From an uncultured Clostridia bacterium (lineage in GTDB: Bacteria > Bacillota > Clostridia > Oscillospirales > CAG-382), in contig CANRAV010000008.1 of the NCBI GenBank assembly GCA_947628695.1, positions 20,951 to 84,950 of the forward strand: 64,000 nucleotides of DNA, in the 5' to 3' direction. Shown here one piece after another: positions 34,859 to 44,031 of the stretch. Every line of letters begins with the position of its first letter. Within the stretch, counting starts at the first letter, position 1. A model generated the notes under the pieces. It had not been told where the DNA came from and searched no databases. It worked only from the letters and a program-made list of their open reading frames with translations. The translations under genes were made by a program, and so were the position numbers.

Positions 34859-36115
34859 TTGAGACGCGGCGGTAGAAGCGCGGGCGGCGCGAACCGCCCG
34901 ACAGTGAAGGACGTTGAGGTCTCCGGCAAGCATCTGGGGCTTCGCATTGCAGCAACGGTCTTCTTCATAGCGGTGGCCGTGGCTGCGTTTGCCACCTTCA
35001 TAAAGGAGCTTGTCGGCGTCGACGAGGGCTGGCAGGCGGTGCAGCCTTCAAGCGACGAAGGCGGCTACGGGGCAGAGCTTGTATTGAACTACAACATCGG
35101 CGCCTCCGGCGGCTCTGCCAAGGCGGAGCTTCGCGGCCTGCAGTCCGCCTATGCGGCGGCGCTTGCAAAGGCGGGGACGGCGTTCGACGCGCGCAGCGAC
35201 GCTGCGGGCAGCCTCGGTGTGCTCAACAGCGCGCCGAACAAAGAGGTAAGCGTAAACTCCGCGCTGTATTCCGCGCTGGAGCTGCTTGACAAAAACGGCT
35301 GCCGCACGGCCTTCCTCGGTCCTGCCTTCGACATTTACGACAACATCTTCTTCTGCGGGGACGACGCGGCGCTTGCCGACTTCGACCCGGAGAGCAACGA
35401 AACACTCAAAAAGCTGTTTGCGGACATAGCGGCCTACGCCGCAGATCCCGACAGCGTCGGTATAAAGCTTTTGGGCGGCGGCAAGGCGATGCTTTGCGTG
35501 TCGGACGAGTACCTTTCTTTTCTTGAGGAAGAGCAGCTTGCTCCGATTGTGGACTTTTACTGGATGAAAAACGCGTTCCTTGTGGATGCGGTTGCGGATT
35601 CTCTTATCGCAGAGGGCTACACCTGCGGCACCCTGACAAGCGGCGACGGCTACGCCCGCAACCTCGGCGCGGGCGGAGAGGGCTTCAGCCTGAACGTCTT
35701 CTCCTGCGCGACCGGTGCGCTTAATGTCGCGTGCAGGCTTGACTATACGGGCCCGGCTGCGCTTGTGACCCTGCGCAGCTTCCCGGTCGGTTCCGGGGAA
35801 GGCAGGTATTTTTACGTGACGGAAGAAGGGGCGGTAAAGCACCGTTTTCTCGGCTTCCCGGACGCACTTCCGCACGCGGGTGCGGAGAGCCTTGCGGCAA
35901 TATCAAAGAGCCTCTCTTGTGCCGAGACAGTGCTTAAGTGCGCGCCACTTATAACAGACGGCAGCGTGAGTAGCGAAAAGCTTGCGGCCCTTAACGGCAG
36001 CGGCGTCGACGCCGTGTGGCCGACCAAAGACTGCGTCTACGTCACAAGCGGCGACGTTACCGTCACCGCCCTCGCCTCCGGCCTGGAGCTTAAAAAGCTT
36101 CCCGCCGAAGAGTAG
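34859..36115 (+). CDS. Membrane-anchored ApbE-like protein (divergent)
   Basis: A 418-residue protein from a TTG start coupled to the oppF stop. It has one N-terminal transmembrane helix (about 28-47) and an extracytoplasmic domain. Several segments align by eye with ApbE FAD:protein FMN transferases: LNSAPNKEVSVNSALYSALE matches the LN...VS..LY..LE helix, AVADSLIAEG the KGYAVD..AD helix, and KHRFLGFPDALPHAG the H.I.DP.TG.P segment. The metal and FMN residues look altered, so it may be a non-catalytic relative. The assignment is inferred and moderately sure. Its location at the end of an opp operon is unusual. Confidence 0.55.
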   Translation: MRRGGRSAGGANRPTVKDVEVSGKHLGLRIAATVFFIAVAVAAFATFIKELVGVDEGWQAVQPSSDEGGYGAELVLNYNIGASGGSAKAELRGLQSAYAAALAKAGTAFDARSDAAGSLGVLNSAPNKEVSVNSALYSALELLDKNGCRTAFLGPAFDIYDNIFFCGDDAALADFDPESNETLKKLFADIAAYAADPDSVGIKLLGGGKAMLCVSDEYLSFLEEEQLAPIVDFYWMKNAFLVDAVADSLIAEGYTCGTLTSGDGYARNLGAGGEGFSLNVFSCATGALNVACRLDYTGPAALVTLRSFPVGSGEGRYFYVTEEGAVKHRFLGFPDALPHAGAESLAAISKSLSCAETVLKCAPLITDGSVSSEKLAALNGSGVDAVWPTKDCVYVTSGDVTVTALASGLELKKLPAEE

Positions 36116-36160
36116 CCGCGGCAAAAACGGGCTTCCCCCGCGAAGAGCGGACAAAAAACA

Positions 36161-36197
36161 AAGCGGATTTGTGCCTTTCGCACAGATCCGCTTTTTA
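36161..36197 (+). terminator. Terminator of opp operon
   Basis: AAGCGGATTTGTGC-CTTTC-GCACAGATCCGCTT followed by TTTT. Confidence 0.9.
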
Positions 36198-36227
36198 GCT
36201 TTCATTAAAAACATTTTGCAAAAGATG

Positions 36228-36256
36228 TTGACTTATACACCCATTGAGTGTATAAT
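36228..36256 (+). promoter_or_regulatory. Promoter and palindromic operator of AbiE-like pair
   Basis: TTGACT (36228-36233), 17-base spacer, TATAAT (36251-36256). TATACAC-N7-GTGTATA spans the spacer and the -10, a likely operator for the HTH protein encoded next. Confidence 0.83.
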
Positions 36257-36274
36257 ATAAGCGAGGTGAGAAAA

Positions 36275-36925
36275 ATGACGCTTCGTGAAATGCGCAAAAG
36301 CCTTGGAGACACGCAAAGCGAGTTTGCAGCACGCTACAACATACCGTTCCGCACAGTTCAGAACTGGGAGTCCGGCCAGCGCAAGCCGCCGGAATATGTG
36401 CTAAGCCTTTTGGAGGCACGCATACGCCGCGATTTGGTAAATCGCAGAACGGCGGTGTTGCCGAAGTACGACCCGCACAAGGGCGACCTTCCGAGAAGGC
36501 GCGACTACGTCGGCGCTTTTGGGTGGCTTCGCGCAGTCCGCGACCGCTTAGGTGGAGACGTGGTTTTTGCGCTGGATGAAGCGCTTATGTGCGAAGGGCT
36601 GTTCAGCGGACGAAGCGACGAGTATATCGTTTGGGCATACGGCAGCGACAAGGTCAATCGGTTCAACGGCGCCGCACTGCTCGGCGACAGCGTAAGCCCA
36701 CACAGCGTAAAGGAGAGAGACGGCGTTTTGTATACCGACTTCAACCGCACGCTGGCGGACTCTTTTGCCAACGAGGCGATACTGGACATGCAGGGGATAA
36801 CGGAGGCTGTCGGTAAGTACTACTTTAAGCACGGAGAAAGCTTTGACGGCATATCCGTTGCGCCGCAGTACCAGGACAGGTTTGATATATTGGCAAGGGA
36901 AGCGGCCGATTACTACGGCAGCTGA
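36275..36925 (+). CDS. HTH-domain protein, probable antitoxin of AbiE-like pair
   Basis: The start is ATG 36275 after GAGGTGAG; the track start at 36248 lies within the operator. The 216-residue protein has an N-terminal XRE-like helix-turn-helix (about 5-50, DTQSEFAARYNIPFRTVQNW) and a C-terminal domain of unknown fold with no recognised motif. It precedes an AbiEii-type nucleotidyltransferase by 11 bases, so by analogy with abiEi/abiEii it should be the antitoxin and autorepressor. This role is inferred from order, the HTH and the palindrome in the promoter. It is not a recognisable classical AbiEi. Confidence 0.72.
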   Translation: MTLREMRKSLGDTQSEFAARYNIPFRTVQNWESGQRKPPEYVLSLLEARIRRDLVNRRTAVLPKYDPHKGDLPRRRDYVGAFGWLRAVRDRLGGDVVFALDEALMCEGLFSGRSDEYIVWAYGSDKVNRFNGAALLGDSVSPHSVKERDGVLYTDFNRTLADSFANEAILDMQGITEAVGKYYFKHGESFDGISVAPQYQDRFDILAREAADYYGS

Positions 36926-36936
36926 GAGGTGGGCTT

Positions 36937-37671
36937 ATGAGCATAACAGCAGAGGAAAGGCTGATGTACAGCGTTATGAAGGCCGTTTACGACGGCGGTA
37001 TTCCCATAAGCTTCAAGGGCTCTATGGTGCTTAAGGCTTGCCTGCTTGAAGCGGGCTGCACAGAGGAAACGCGTCACACTGTTGACATCGACGCAAACTG
37101 GAACACCCTTTCTACGCCGACGGGTAAGCAGATGGAGCAGTCGTTCGAGAAGGCACTTCAAAAGAGCGGGATCGACCTGGATGTACGGCTTTACAGAATG
37201 TACGGCGAAGGCCGCTCTGCCGGATTTGAGCTTGTTGACAGGGCGACCGGGGAGATTTTGTTTACTATGGATGTTGACGTAAACCGTCCCGCCGTACCCA
37301 CAAGAATATACGAAGTAGAAGGTTTTCGCTTCCGCGGTGCCGTTCCCGCACAGATGATTGCCGACAAGCTTGCGACGGTTTCTACGGAAAAGGTTTTTCG
37401 AAGGATCAAAGACGTTGTAGACTTGTACTATTTGTCGAAAACAATCCCCTGCGACCGTGCGGCGGTGGAGAGCGCGCTGGCAAACAGCAAGAGAACGCTT
37501 GGCGATTTTTCGGACTTTTTGCATAGAACCGAGGAGCTGCGCCACGCCTACGAAAAGTTCCGCTTTGAAGGAGGCGTCGGCAAGCCAAGCTTTGAGACCG
37601 TTTACGACGGGGCGTTGTCGTATATACGCGGCTTTGCGGCGTATATAGAGAAGCAAAAATCGGAGGAGTGA
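36937..37671 (+). CDS. AbiEii-type nucleotidyltransferase toxin
   Basis: The 244-residue protein resembles the nucleotidyltransferase AbiEii/AbiGii family, toxins of type IV-like TA and phage-abortive systems. ISFKGSMVLKACL corresponds to the FKGGTAL motif, and RHTVDIDANW to the R.S.DIDL metal-binding aspartates. A later MDVDV may supply the third acidic residue. QMIADKLATVSTEKVFRRIKDVVDLYYL is the family's KL/R.KD.xDL segment. The start follows GAGAGGTGGG. The pair has its own promoter and a strong terminator, so it is a self-contained module. Confidence 0.85.
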   Translation: MSITAEERLMYSVMKAVYDGGIPISFKGSMVLKACLLEAGCTEETRHTVDIDANWNTLSTPTGKQMEQSFEKALQKSGIDLDVRLYRMYGEGRSAGFELVDRATGEILFTMDVDVNRPAVPTRIYEVEGFRFRGAVPAQMIADKLATVSTEKVFRRIKDVVDLYYLSKTIPCDRAAVESALANSKRTLGDFSDFLHRTEELRHAYEKFRFEGGVGKPSFETVYDGALSYIRGFAAYIEKQKSEE

Positions 37672-37700
37672 ACCTACATCTTCACTCCTCCGCGTGCTTT
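37661..37700 (+). terminator. Terminator of AbiE-like pair
   Basis: CGGAGGAGTGAA-N8-TTCACTCCTCCG then CGTGCTTTATTA. The left arm lies inside the last codons of the toxin gene. Confidence 0.85.
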
Positions 37701-37748
37701 ATTATAGCCCCGCAAGCTTGCATTGAATCAAACGATGCCGGCTTTACC

Positions 37749-38975
37749 TTAAATCATCCAAATCGGGACGATAAGGGTCTTGCGGTCGATTGCAGAAAGC
37801 TCCTCCCTAAGGCACAGTATCGCGCCGGCACCGCGCGGCAGCGTGCCTTTGTCAAGTATCTTAAACGCGCCTGCAAGCTCTGAACCGGGATTTGACGCCT
37901 TCTTGATTTCAAGCGGATGCGTCTCGCCGTCGCTTTCGATTACAAGGTCGATCTCGTTTGACTCTTTATCCCGGTAGTAATGGAAATTGCATTCCTTCAC
38001 GTCGTTGTGATACGTCTTGACGATCTCCGCCACTGCGTAGTTTTCAAGAATCGCGCCGTTTATCGCGCCGTTCATTAAAATCACGGGGCTTGAATATCCG
38101 GTCAAATATGCGGCAAGCCCGGTGTCAAAGAAATACATTTTAGGCGTTTTTACGGTGCGTTTGAGAAGATTGTTTGAGTAAGGACGCAGGTAGAAAATCA
38201 CCCCGGACTTCTCCATAACCGCAAGCCAGCGCTTGGCGGTGTCGTCGGAGACGCCGACGTCTTTAGCGATGTCGTGGACGTTAAGCATCTGCCCGACGCG
38301 GCAGGCGGCCGCGCGGATGAAATCCGCATAAAGCAGCTTGTCAACGCCCGGGATCATGTCCGAGACGTCGCGGTCGATGTAAGTTTGAACGTAGGAGCTG
38401 TAAAACACATCCCTATCCGTGTACTTTCCGCTGCGGTGCGCGGGCATTGCGCCGCGCCAGATGCGCTCATACATCTCGGCGGCAGTGCACGGCGCAAGGT
38501 GCGCCCTGCGGGAATTGACGGCGTCAAGCCCGACCGTAAACGGGCTTGTCTCGCCGTCGCCGTAAAGCTCGCTTTGCGACAAGGTCGACATGTGGACTAT
38601 GGCCGTGCGTCCCGCCAAAGATTCCCTTGCAAGATCCATAAGCCTAAACGCCTGCGACCCCGTAAGCCAGTACGAACCGGGAGAAGCACCTTCGTCGACC
38701 TTGATTTTGATGTAAGAGAAAAGCTCCGGCGCGTACTGCACCTCGTCAATAAGCACCGGCGCGGGGTGAACCTCAAGGAAAAGCGCAGGGTCGGTCTTCG
38801 CCAGTCTGCGCTCGTCGACGTTGTCAAGCGTCACCCTGCCGCGTCCGCTGCCCTCCATAAGGTGCTGCAGCATTGTCGATTTCCCGACCTGCCGCGGGCC
38901 GGTCACCAGAATGCAGGCGTACTCCCTGCTTATCTCGGCAATTTTCTTTTCAAGAGTTCTTTTGATGTAAGCCAT
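37749..38975 (-). CDS. AAA ATPase with DUF4143 domain
   Basis: The start ATG 38975 follows GGAGGCG; the track's longer version is not supported. The 408-residue protein has Walker A in CILVTGPRQVGKSTML (about 20-35) and Walker B in APVLIDEVQYAPELF (about 79). A winged-helix-like middle (AKDVGVSDDTAKRWLAVMEK) precedes the C-terminal DUF4143 nuclease-like motif NEIDLVIESDG. This family (PF13173 plus DUF4143) is common in gut bacteria with unknown role, possibly defence- or TA-related. It converges on the AbiE-like pair. Confidence 0.88.
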   Translation of the reverse strand: MAYIKRTLEKKIAEISREYACILVTGPRQVGKSTMLQHLMEGSGRGRVTLDNVDERRLAKTDPALFLEVHPAPVLIDEVQYAPELFSYIKIKVDEGASPGSYWLTGSQAFRLMDLARESLAGRTAIVHMSTLSQSELYGDGETSPFTVGLDAVNSRRAHLAPCTAAEMYERIWRGAMPAHRSGKYTDRDVFYSSYVQTYIDRDVSDMIPGVDKLLYADFIRAAACRVGQMLNVHDIAKDVGVSDDTAKRWLAVMEKSGVIFYLRPYSNNLLKRTVKTPKMYFFDTGLAAYLTGYSSPVILMNGAINGAILENYAVAEIVKTYHNDVKECNFHYYRDKESNEIDLVIESDGETHPLEIKKASNPGSELAGAFKILDKGTLPRGAGAILCLREELSAIDRKTLIVPIWMI

Positions 38976-39009
38976 TAAATCGCCTCCGGCTAAAATCGCA
39001 TCCAATCGT

Positions 39010-39038
39010 ATTATAGCCGGAAACAGTGGAAAAGTCAA
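39010..39038 (-). promoter_or_regulatory. Promoter of DUF4143 ATPase gene
   Basis: Minus strand TTGACT (39038-39033), 17-base spacer, TATAAT (39015-39010). Confidence 0.75.
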
Positions 39039-39127
39039 GCCCTGTTTTGAAAAAGCGTCGCTCCTACGCACCGCAGCTTAGGCAGTCACTACGCCGAGAG
39101 GGGAAGGGTCAAACGTTCGGAGATAGC

Positions 39128-39157
39128 GCAAAAAACGGCACCCGTGCGGGTGCCGTT
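39128..39157 (-). terminator. Terminator of proS
   Basis: Reading minus: AACGGCACCCG-CA-CGGGTGCCGTT followed by TTTTTGCGC, 26 bases after the proS stop. Confidence 0.87.
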
Positions 39158-39182
39158 GCTTTTGCCGTAGTATGGACTTTGT

Positions 39183-40619
39183 TTAATACGCCTTGCCCCA
39201 GTAGACCATGGCCTTGGCCTCTTTGCCGCAGCAGACGCACTTGGTGTCGATTTGCTCCTGCTCGAAGGGGATGCAGCGCGAGCAGACGCCCGTCTTTTCC
39301 TTAACGGCGTCCTCGCACGCCTCGTCACCGCACCACATCGCCTTTATAAACCCGTCGCCGTGCTCCGCAAGGCAATGTGTTATCTCGTCAAGACTGCGGC
39401 AGGCGTAGGTCCTGCGGTCCCTGTTCTCGGTAGCGGCGGCAAGCATAAGCCTTTCCGCCTCCGCAAGCTTCTCCGCAACGGCGTCTTCTATCCCCTCAAG
39501 AGGCAGAACGCTCTTCTCGCCGTTGCAGCGCAGGCAGGCGACGCACTGCCCGTTTTCGATGTCCCTCGGTCCAAGCTCTATGCGCAGGGGAACGCCCTTC
39601 ATCTCGTACTCCGCAAACTTCCAGCCTGCCGAGTTCTCGCTTTCGTCCAGCTTTACGCGGAACCTTGCCTTAAGCGTGTCGGCAAGCTCGCGGCAGCGCT
39701 CCAAAACGCCCTCCTTGTGCTGTGCCACGGGGATGATAACGACCTGCACGGGTGCCACGGCGGGCGGCAGAACAAGCCCGTTGTCGTCGCCGTGCGTCAT
39801 GATTATCGCGCCGATAAGGCGGGTGGTAACGCCCCAGCTTGTCTGGAAGGGGTAAACCTTGCGGTTCTCCTTGTCAGTGTAGGTTATGTCAAAGGCCTTT
39901 GCAAACCCGTCACCGAAGAAGTGGCTTGTCCCGGCCTGAAGCGCCTTGCCGTCGTGCATAAGCGCCTCTATGCAATAGGTGGAAACGGCACCTGCGAACT
40001 TGTCGCTTTCGGTCTTTTTGCCCTTTACAACCGGTATGCAAAGCGACTTTTCGCAGAAATCCGCATATATGTCAAGCATCTTCTCGGTCTCCGCAATGGC
40101 CTCCTCGGCCGTCGCGTGGACGGTGTGCCCTTCCTGCCAGAGGAACTCGCGGCTCCTGAGGAAGGGACGCGTCGTCTTCTCCCACCTGACGACGCTGACC
40201 CACTGGTTGTAAAGCTTAGGCAGGTCGCGGTAGGAGTGTATTATGTTGGCATAATGCTCGCAAAAAAGCGTCTCGGACGTCGGGCGGACGCAAAGCCTGT
40301 CCTCAAGCACCTCATTGCCGCCCATGGTTACCCAGGCAACCTCGGGCGCAAAGCCCTCTACATGGTCCTTCTCTTTTTGCAGAAGGCTTTCGGGTATGAA
40401 CATAGGCATGCACACGTTCTCGTGCCCGGTGGCCTTGAACATCCCGTCCAAGATGCGCTGTATGTTCTCCCATATCGCGTAGCCGTACGGGCGTATGACC
40501 ATGCAGCCCTTTACGCTTGTGTACTCTATAAGCTCTGCCTTCTTGACTATGTCGGTATACCACTTGGCAAAGTCCTCGTCCCTGCCGGTGATAGCCTCTA
40601 CCTTTTTCTTCTCTGCCAT
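39183..40619 (-). CDS. proS: Prolyl-tRNA synthetase (archaeal/eukaryal-like type)
   Basis: ProRS charges tRNA-Pro. The start ATG 40619 follows GGAGG; the track extends 18 codons too far. The 478-residue enzyme is the shorter ProS type without the INS editing domain. Class II motifs are [17 protein letters not shown] (motif 1 region), [20 protein letters not shown] (motif 2) and a motif 3 near the middle. The C-terminal zinc-type region has CxxC pairs ([25 protein letters not shown]) as expected. It has its own consensus promoter and a terminator; no T-box is evident. Confidence 0.96.
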   Translation of the reverse strand: MAEKKKVEAITGRDEDFAKWYTDIVKKAELIEYTSVKGCMVIRPYGYAIWENIQRILDGMFKATGHENVCMPMFIPESLLQKEKDHVEGFAPEVAWVTMGGNEVLEDRLCVRPTSETLFCEHYANIIHSYRDLPKLYNQWVSVVRWEKTTRPFLRSREFLWQEGHTVHATAEEAIAETEKMLDIYADFCEKSLCIPVVKGKKTESDKFAGAVSTYCIEALMHDGKALQAGTSHFFGDGFAKAFDITYTDKENRKVYPFQTSWGVTTRLIGAIIMTHGDDNGLVLPPAVAPVQVVIIPVAQHKEGVLERCRELADTLKARFRVKLDESENSAGWKFAEYEMKGVPLRIELGPRDIENGQCVACLRCNGEKSVLPLEGIEDAVAEKLAEAERLMLAAATENRDRRTYACRSLDEITHCLAEHGDGFIKAMWCGDEACEDAVKEKTGVCSRCIPFEQEQIDTKCVCCGKEAKAMVYWGKAY

Positions 40620-40657
40620 ATGCCCTCCGGAAACCAAAAATTTAGTGGTTTTTAGTA

Positions 40658-40686
40658 TTGTATTTTGCAGCAAACTAATGTATAAT
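40658..40686 (+). promoter_or_regulatory. Promoter of large surface protein gene
   Basis: TTGTAT (40658-40663), 17-base spacer, TATAAT (40681-40686), with an ~85-nt leader. Confidence 0.65.
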
Positions 40687-40697
40687 ATGTAATTGAC

Positions 40698-40726
40698 AGT
40701 ATAGCACCTTTTTGCGAAGCTGTCAA
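40698..40726 (-). promoter_or_regulatory. Promoter of proS
   Basis: Minus strand TTGACA (40726-40721), 17-base spacer, TATACT (40703-40698). It overlaps the divergent promoter region of the surface-protein gene. Confidence 0.75.
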
Positions 40727-40745
40727 GCGCTTTGGTTTAAGCGCT
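40726..40745. promoter_or_regulatory. Inverted repeat between divergent promoters
   Basis: AGCGCTT-TGGTTT-AAGCGCT sits just upstream of the proS -35 and in the leader of the surface-protein gene. It could be a regulator site or an RNA hairpin near the surface-protein ribosome site. Confidence 0.5.
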
Positions 40746-40774
40746 AAGCATATTTTTGGATATGGAGGCGTTTT

Positions 40775-43051
40775 ATGAAGAAATTCTTATCATTGCTTTT
40801 GATCTTTACATTATGCCTGGGCGGCTTTACCCTGCGCTCTTTTGCGGAGGAAAGCGGCGACGTCAACACAGCGGCCGATGAATCGACCGGGTCGGGTCCT
40901 TCTTTTAACCTGCCGCCTCAGCCGGGCAGCACAAGCGAAGGGACGGAGCCGTCGGAAGAGCCTTCGGAGCCGGATGATACGCCTTCCGCAGAGAGCTCGG
41001 AAGATGTACCGGGCGACGTATCGGCCGAAGAGCCTTCGGAGGCGGAGCCTTCCTTAGACGAAACCTCGGACGAATCGTCAATCGCGGCGGAGACCTCCGA
41101 CGAGACAACCGAGGACGAGTCGTCAAATGCGGAGGAAACCTCCGGCGAGACCTCCGACGAGACTACGGAGGACACGTCGGGTGAGCACTGCGCCGTCAGC
41201 GTAAAAAAGACGGGCAGCGGGCAGGTGACCTATGACAGCGACGTGAAGTACGCCGTAGGCGACACGCTTACCCTGACCCTTGATCCTACGGACGGCATGG
41301 GCGTAAAGTCCGTTGCCGTAAACGGCGAGGCTGTAGACGTGCCGTTTGTCAAAGCGGGCGAGAGCATCCCTCTTGACATCACCGTTGAGGGCGACACGGA
41401 GATAGAGGTGGAGTTTGCAGAGGCGATACGCGTAATCGTGGCCTGGGGGCTTGGCGGTACCGTTACGGCAAACGGCAAAGAGATACCCAACAACGCGGGC
41501 TTTATGGTTATAAGGGGCAGCGACCTTTCGCTGCGCATAATGACTAACGCCAACCAGGCGATAGACACGGTTACAAACTACAGCGCCGACATTACGCAAA
41601 GCATTCGCGGCGGCATCTATGAGATAAAAGACATACAAGACGGTTATTATATCAGCGTGAATTTCCGCGAGACCGGGAGCACCGAGGTCAACAAGTACAC
41701 CATAACCGTTAATGCAGAAGGCGGCGGCACCGTCAGCCCCTCCGGCCGCGTCAGCGTGGAGCAGGGCTCGCAGCTTGTGCTGGAGCTTACCCCTGACGAG
41801 GGCTTCAGGGCGGACAGCGTGACATATCGCGGCAAGACGGAGAAGCTTACGGGCAACACCTACACCGTGAAAGAGGTATACGAGGACGCAACGGTTACGG
41901 TTCGCTTCGTTTCCTCCGAAACGCCTGACGAAAGCTCTTCGGTGACGTCATCCGCCCCCGAAAGCAGCGAGGAGCCCGAGCGTCCCACCGGCGGCGGGCT
42001 TACGCGTGAGGATCTTGAAAAGCTTGTTTCCGGTGACGAGCTTAGGGTGGATCTTTCCTCTCAAAGCATTATGACAAAGGACGCGCTTGAATACATCAAC
42101 ACTGTTGTCAAGGAAGGCAAGAGCGTTTTCATAGGCGTGTCCGGCAAATATTGGTGGACCCTTCCGGCCGGCGCGGCGTTCTCAACCGCCGCAGTTACGG
42201 ATGACGGGGTCAACCTTGGCGTGATGCTCAACGACGGCGAGGACAGCGACGAGATGAACCGCCTTGTAAAGCTGTCTTTAAGCGCGGGAACGTACGACTT
42301 TTCAGGCAGCGTCACCGTTGAAAGGCTTTCTTCCGCAGCCTTCCCGGCAGGCACCAAAATAAAGGTTTATATGGGCGACTCCTTCGAGCCCGGCGACACG
42401 GTGGAGTGGCTGCGTTACGACACCGTGGCGAAGAGCTTTGCACCTATGAACGGTGCAGACGGGCTGCTTGCGGTTGTCGACCGTGACAGGTCCGTGTCGC
42501 TTGAGATGCCCGAAATGAAAGGTATGCTTGTGAAGTACACCGGCGACAGCCGCAGGATAGACCTCAGCTGGGACGGCGCGCAGTGCGGCCTTTCCGTACC
42601 GGGCGACGCAAGCGTCGGCGACGACGGCATAAGCAGCATGTCGATAGTCTGGAAGGACGGCTTTGACCTTAAGCTTGACGTCGACGTCAAGGACGGCTTT
42701 GAGGTTAAAAGCATAAGCTCCGACAAGCTGCAGCTTAAGCTTTCCGCAGGCGGCAAGGACGTTACGGAAAACGGCGCAAACGGCGCGATAGGCAAGGTGA
42801 CCGTAACCGCAGCGGCTCCCTTCCAAAACGGCGCTGTAAGCATAACGACCGGCGAAGAAACCGGCGGAAGCACCAAGGCGTCCGCTGCGGTTCCCTGGGA
42901 CATTATAGTGCTTGTGGCGGTTATTGTCGTGGCGGTTGTCGCAGGCGGCATAGTGTTTGTGGTAAAGTGGCGTCAAAGCGGTGACGACGATGACGATGAC
43001 GACTACGAGGACGACACCGACGACGACTCTGACGCGGAGGACGCCGAATAA
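40775..43051 (+). CDS. Large membrane-anchored surface protein
   Basis: This 758-residue protein has a signal peptide (MKKFLSLLLIFTLCLGGFTL, cleavage near SFA-E). A long Ser/Glu/Thr/Asp-rich linker follows (about 25-130, repeats of ETSDET). Two bacterial-surface repeat domains come next (about 130-220 and 300-380; TVNAEGGGTVSPSGRVSVEQ). The C-terminal part shares WTLPAGAAFS-type segments with the PASTA protein at 16004, which has IWTLPSGAVYPEG. A transmembrane helix (about 710-735) and a tail of consecutive Asp/Glu follow. It is probably displayed outside with the acidic tail in the cytoplasm. No enzymatic motif is seen. Confidence 0.8.
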   Translation: MKKFLSLLLIFTLCLGGFTLRSFAEESGDVNTAADESTGSGPSFNLPPQPGSTSEGTEPSEEPSEPDDTPSAESSEDVPGDVSAEEPSEAEPSLDETSDESSIAAETSDETTEDESSNAEETSGETSDETTEDTSGEHCAVSVKKTGSGQVTYDSDVKYAVGDTLTLTLDPTDGMGVKSVAVNGEAVDVPFVKAGESIPLDITVEGDTEIEVEFAEAIRVIVAWGLGGTVTANGKEIPNNAGFMVIRGSDLSLRIMTNANQAIDTVTNYSADITQSIRGGIYEIKDIQDGYYISVNFRETGSTEVNKYTITVNAEGGGTVSPSGRVSVEQGSQLVLELTPDEGFRADSVTYRGKTEKLTGNTYTVKEVYEDATVTVRFVSSETPDESSSVTSSAPESSEEPERPTGGGLTREDLEKLVSGDELRVDLSSQSIMTKDALEYINTVVKEGKSVFIGVSGKYWWTLPAGAAFSTAAVTDDGVNLGVMLNDGEDSDEMNRLVKLSLSAGTYDFSGSVTVERLSSAAFPAGTKIKVYMGDSFEPGDTVEWLRYDTVAKSFAPMNGADGLLAVVDRDRSVSLEMPEMKGMLVKYTGDSRRIDLSWDGAQCGLSVPGDASVGDDGISSMSIVWKDGFDLKLDVDVKDGFEVKSISSDKLQLKLSAGGKDVTENGANGAIGKVTVTAAAPFQNGAVSITTGEETGGSTKASAAVPWDIIVLVAVIVVAVVAGGIVFVVKWRQSGDDDDDDDYEDDTDDDSDAEDAE

Positions 43052-43063
43052 GGCGTGACCCTT

Positions 43064-44026
43064 ATGAAATACGACGTTACGGCGCTTGGAGAGGCGCTTA
43101 TAGACTTTACCGAGGAGGGACGGACGGAAGGCGGTTTTCCGCTTTTCGCCGCCAACCCCGGCGGCGCGCCGTGCAACGTTTTGTCCATGCTGAAAAGGCT
43201 GGGGCACAGCGCCGCGTTTATCGGCAAGGTGGGGAGGGACATGTTCGGCACCCTCCTTGTAAGCGCGCTTGAGGGCGCGGGTATCTGCACGCGCGGTGCG
43301 GTAAGCGACCCATCCGTAAACACGACCCTTGCCTTTGTCGGCACGGACTCCGTGGGCGAACGCAGCTTTTCCTTCTACCGCGAAAACGGCGCGGACGCCA
43401 TGCTTGCGCCCGAGGACGTCGACTTAGGGCTTGTGGAGGACGCGCGCGTCTTCCACTTCGGCACCCTGTCGCTTACGCACCCCTCCTGCCGCGCGGCGAC
43501 GGAGAGGGCGCTTTCCGCCGCAAAGGCTTCTGGCACGCTTGTGTCGCTTGACCCGAACATACGCCTGCCGCTTTGGGAAAGTGCGGAGGCAGCCAAGGAG
43601 GGTGCACTCTTCGCGCTTGACTTTTGCGACATACTTAAAATATCGGATGACGAGCTTCGCTTTGTCACCGGGGAAGGGGAGGTTTCCGCAGGGGCCTCCT
43701 CTCTGCTTTCGCGGTATCCGGGGATAAAGCTTCTCACCGTCACCTGCGGGAAAGACGGCGCGTACGCCTTCTGCGGCGGGGAAAGCGCCTTCTGCCCCGC
43801 CTTCGACTGCGGGAAGACGGTGGACACCACAGGCGCAGGCGACACCTTCTGCGCCTGCGTACTGTCCTACGTCTTAAAAAACGGCGTCTGCGGCCACGGG
43901 GAGGCTGCACTTTACGGCATGCTTCGCTTCGCATCCGCCGCCGCAGGACTTGTGACGACAAAAAAAGGGGCGTTTGCCTCCATGCCGTCTGCGGCGGAGG
44001 TAAACGCCCTTATTACAAAAGCTTAA
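43064..44026 (+). CDS. PfkB-family carbohydrate kinase (fructokinase-like)
   Basis: PfkB/ribokinase-family sugar kinase of about 320 residues. N-terminal motif: GEALIDFTEE and NPGGAPCNVLSMLKRLGHSA. C-terminal signature with the catalytic aspartate: DTTGAGDTFCACVLSYVL. It is most like fructokinases, but substrate specificity is not certain. The start could be ATG 43064 or GTG 43055. It follows the surface protein by 12 bases and converges on ackA with only 5 bases between stops. Confidence 0.88.
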   Translation: MKYDVTALGEALIDFTEEGRTEGGFPLFAANPGGAPCNVLSMLKRLGHSAAFIGKVGRDMFGTLLVSALEGAGICTRGAVSDPSVNTTLAFVGTDSVGERSFSFYRENGADAMLAPEDVDLGLVEDARVFHFGTLSLTHPSCRAATERALSAAKASGTLVSLDPNIRLPLWESAEAAKEGALFALDFCDILKISDDELRFVTGEGEVSAGASSLLSRYPGIKLLTVTCGKDGAYAFCGGESAFCPAFDCGKTVDTTGAGDTFCACVLSYVLKNGVCGHGEAALYGMLRFASAAAGLVTTKKGAFASMPSAAEVNALITKA

Positions 44027-44031
44027 GCCCT

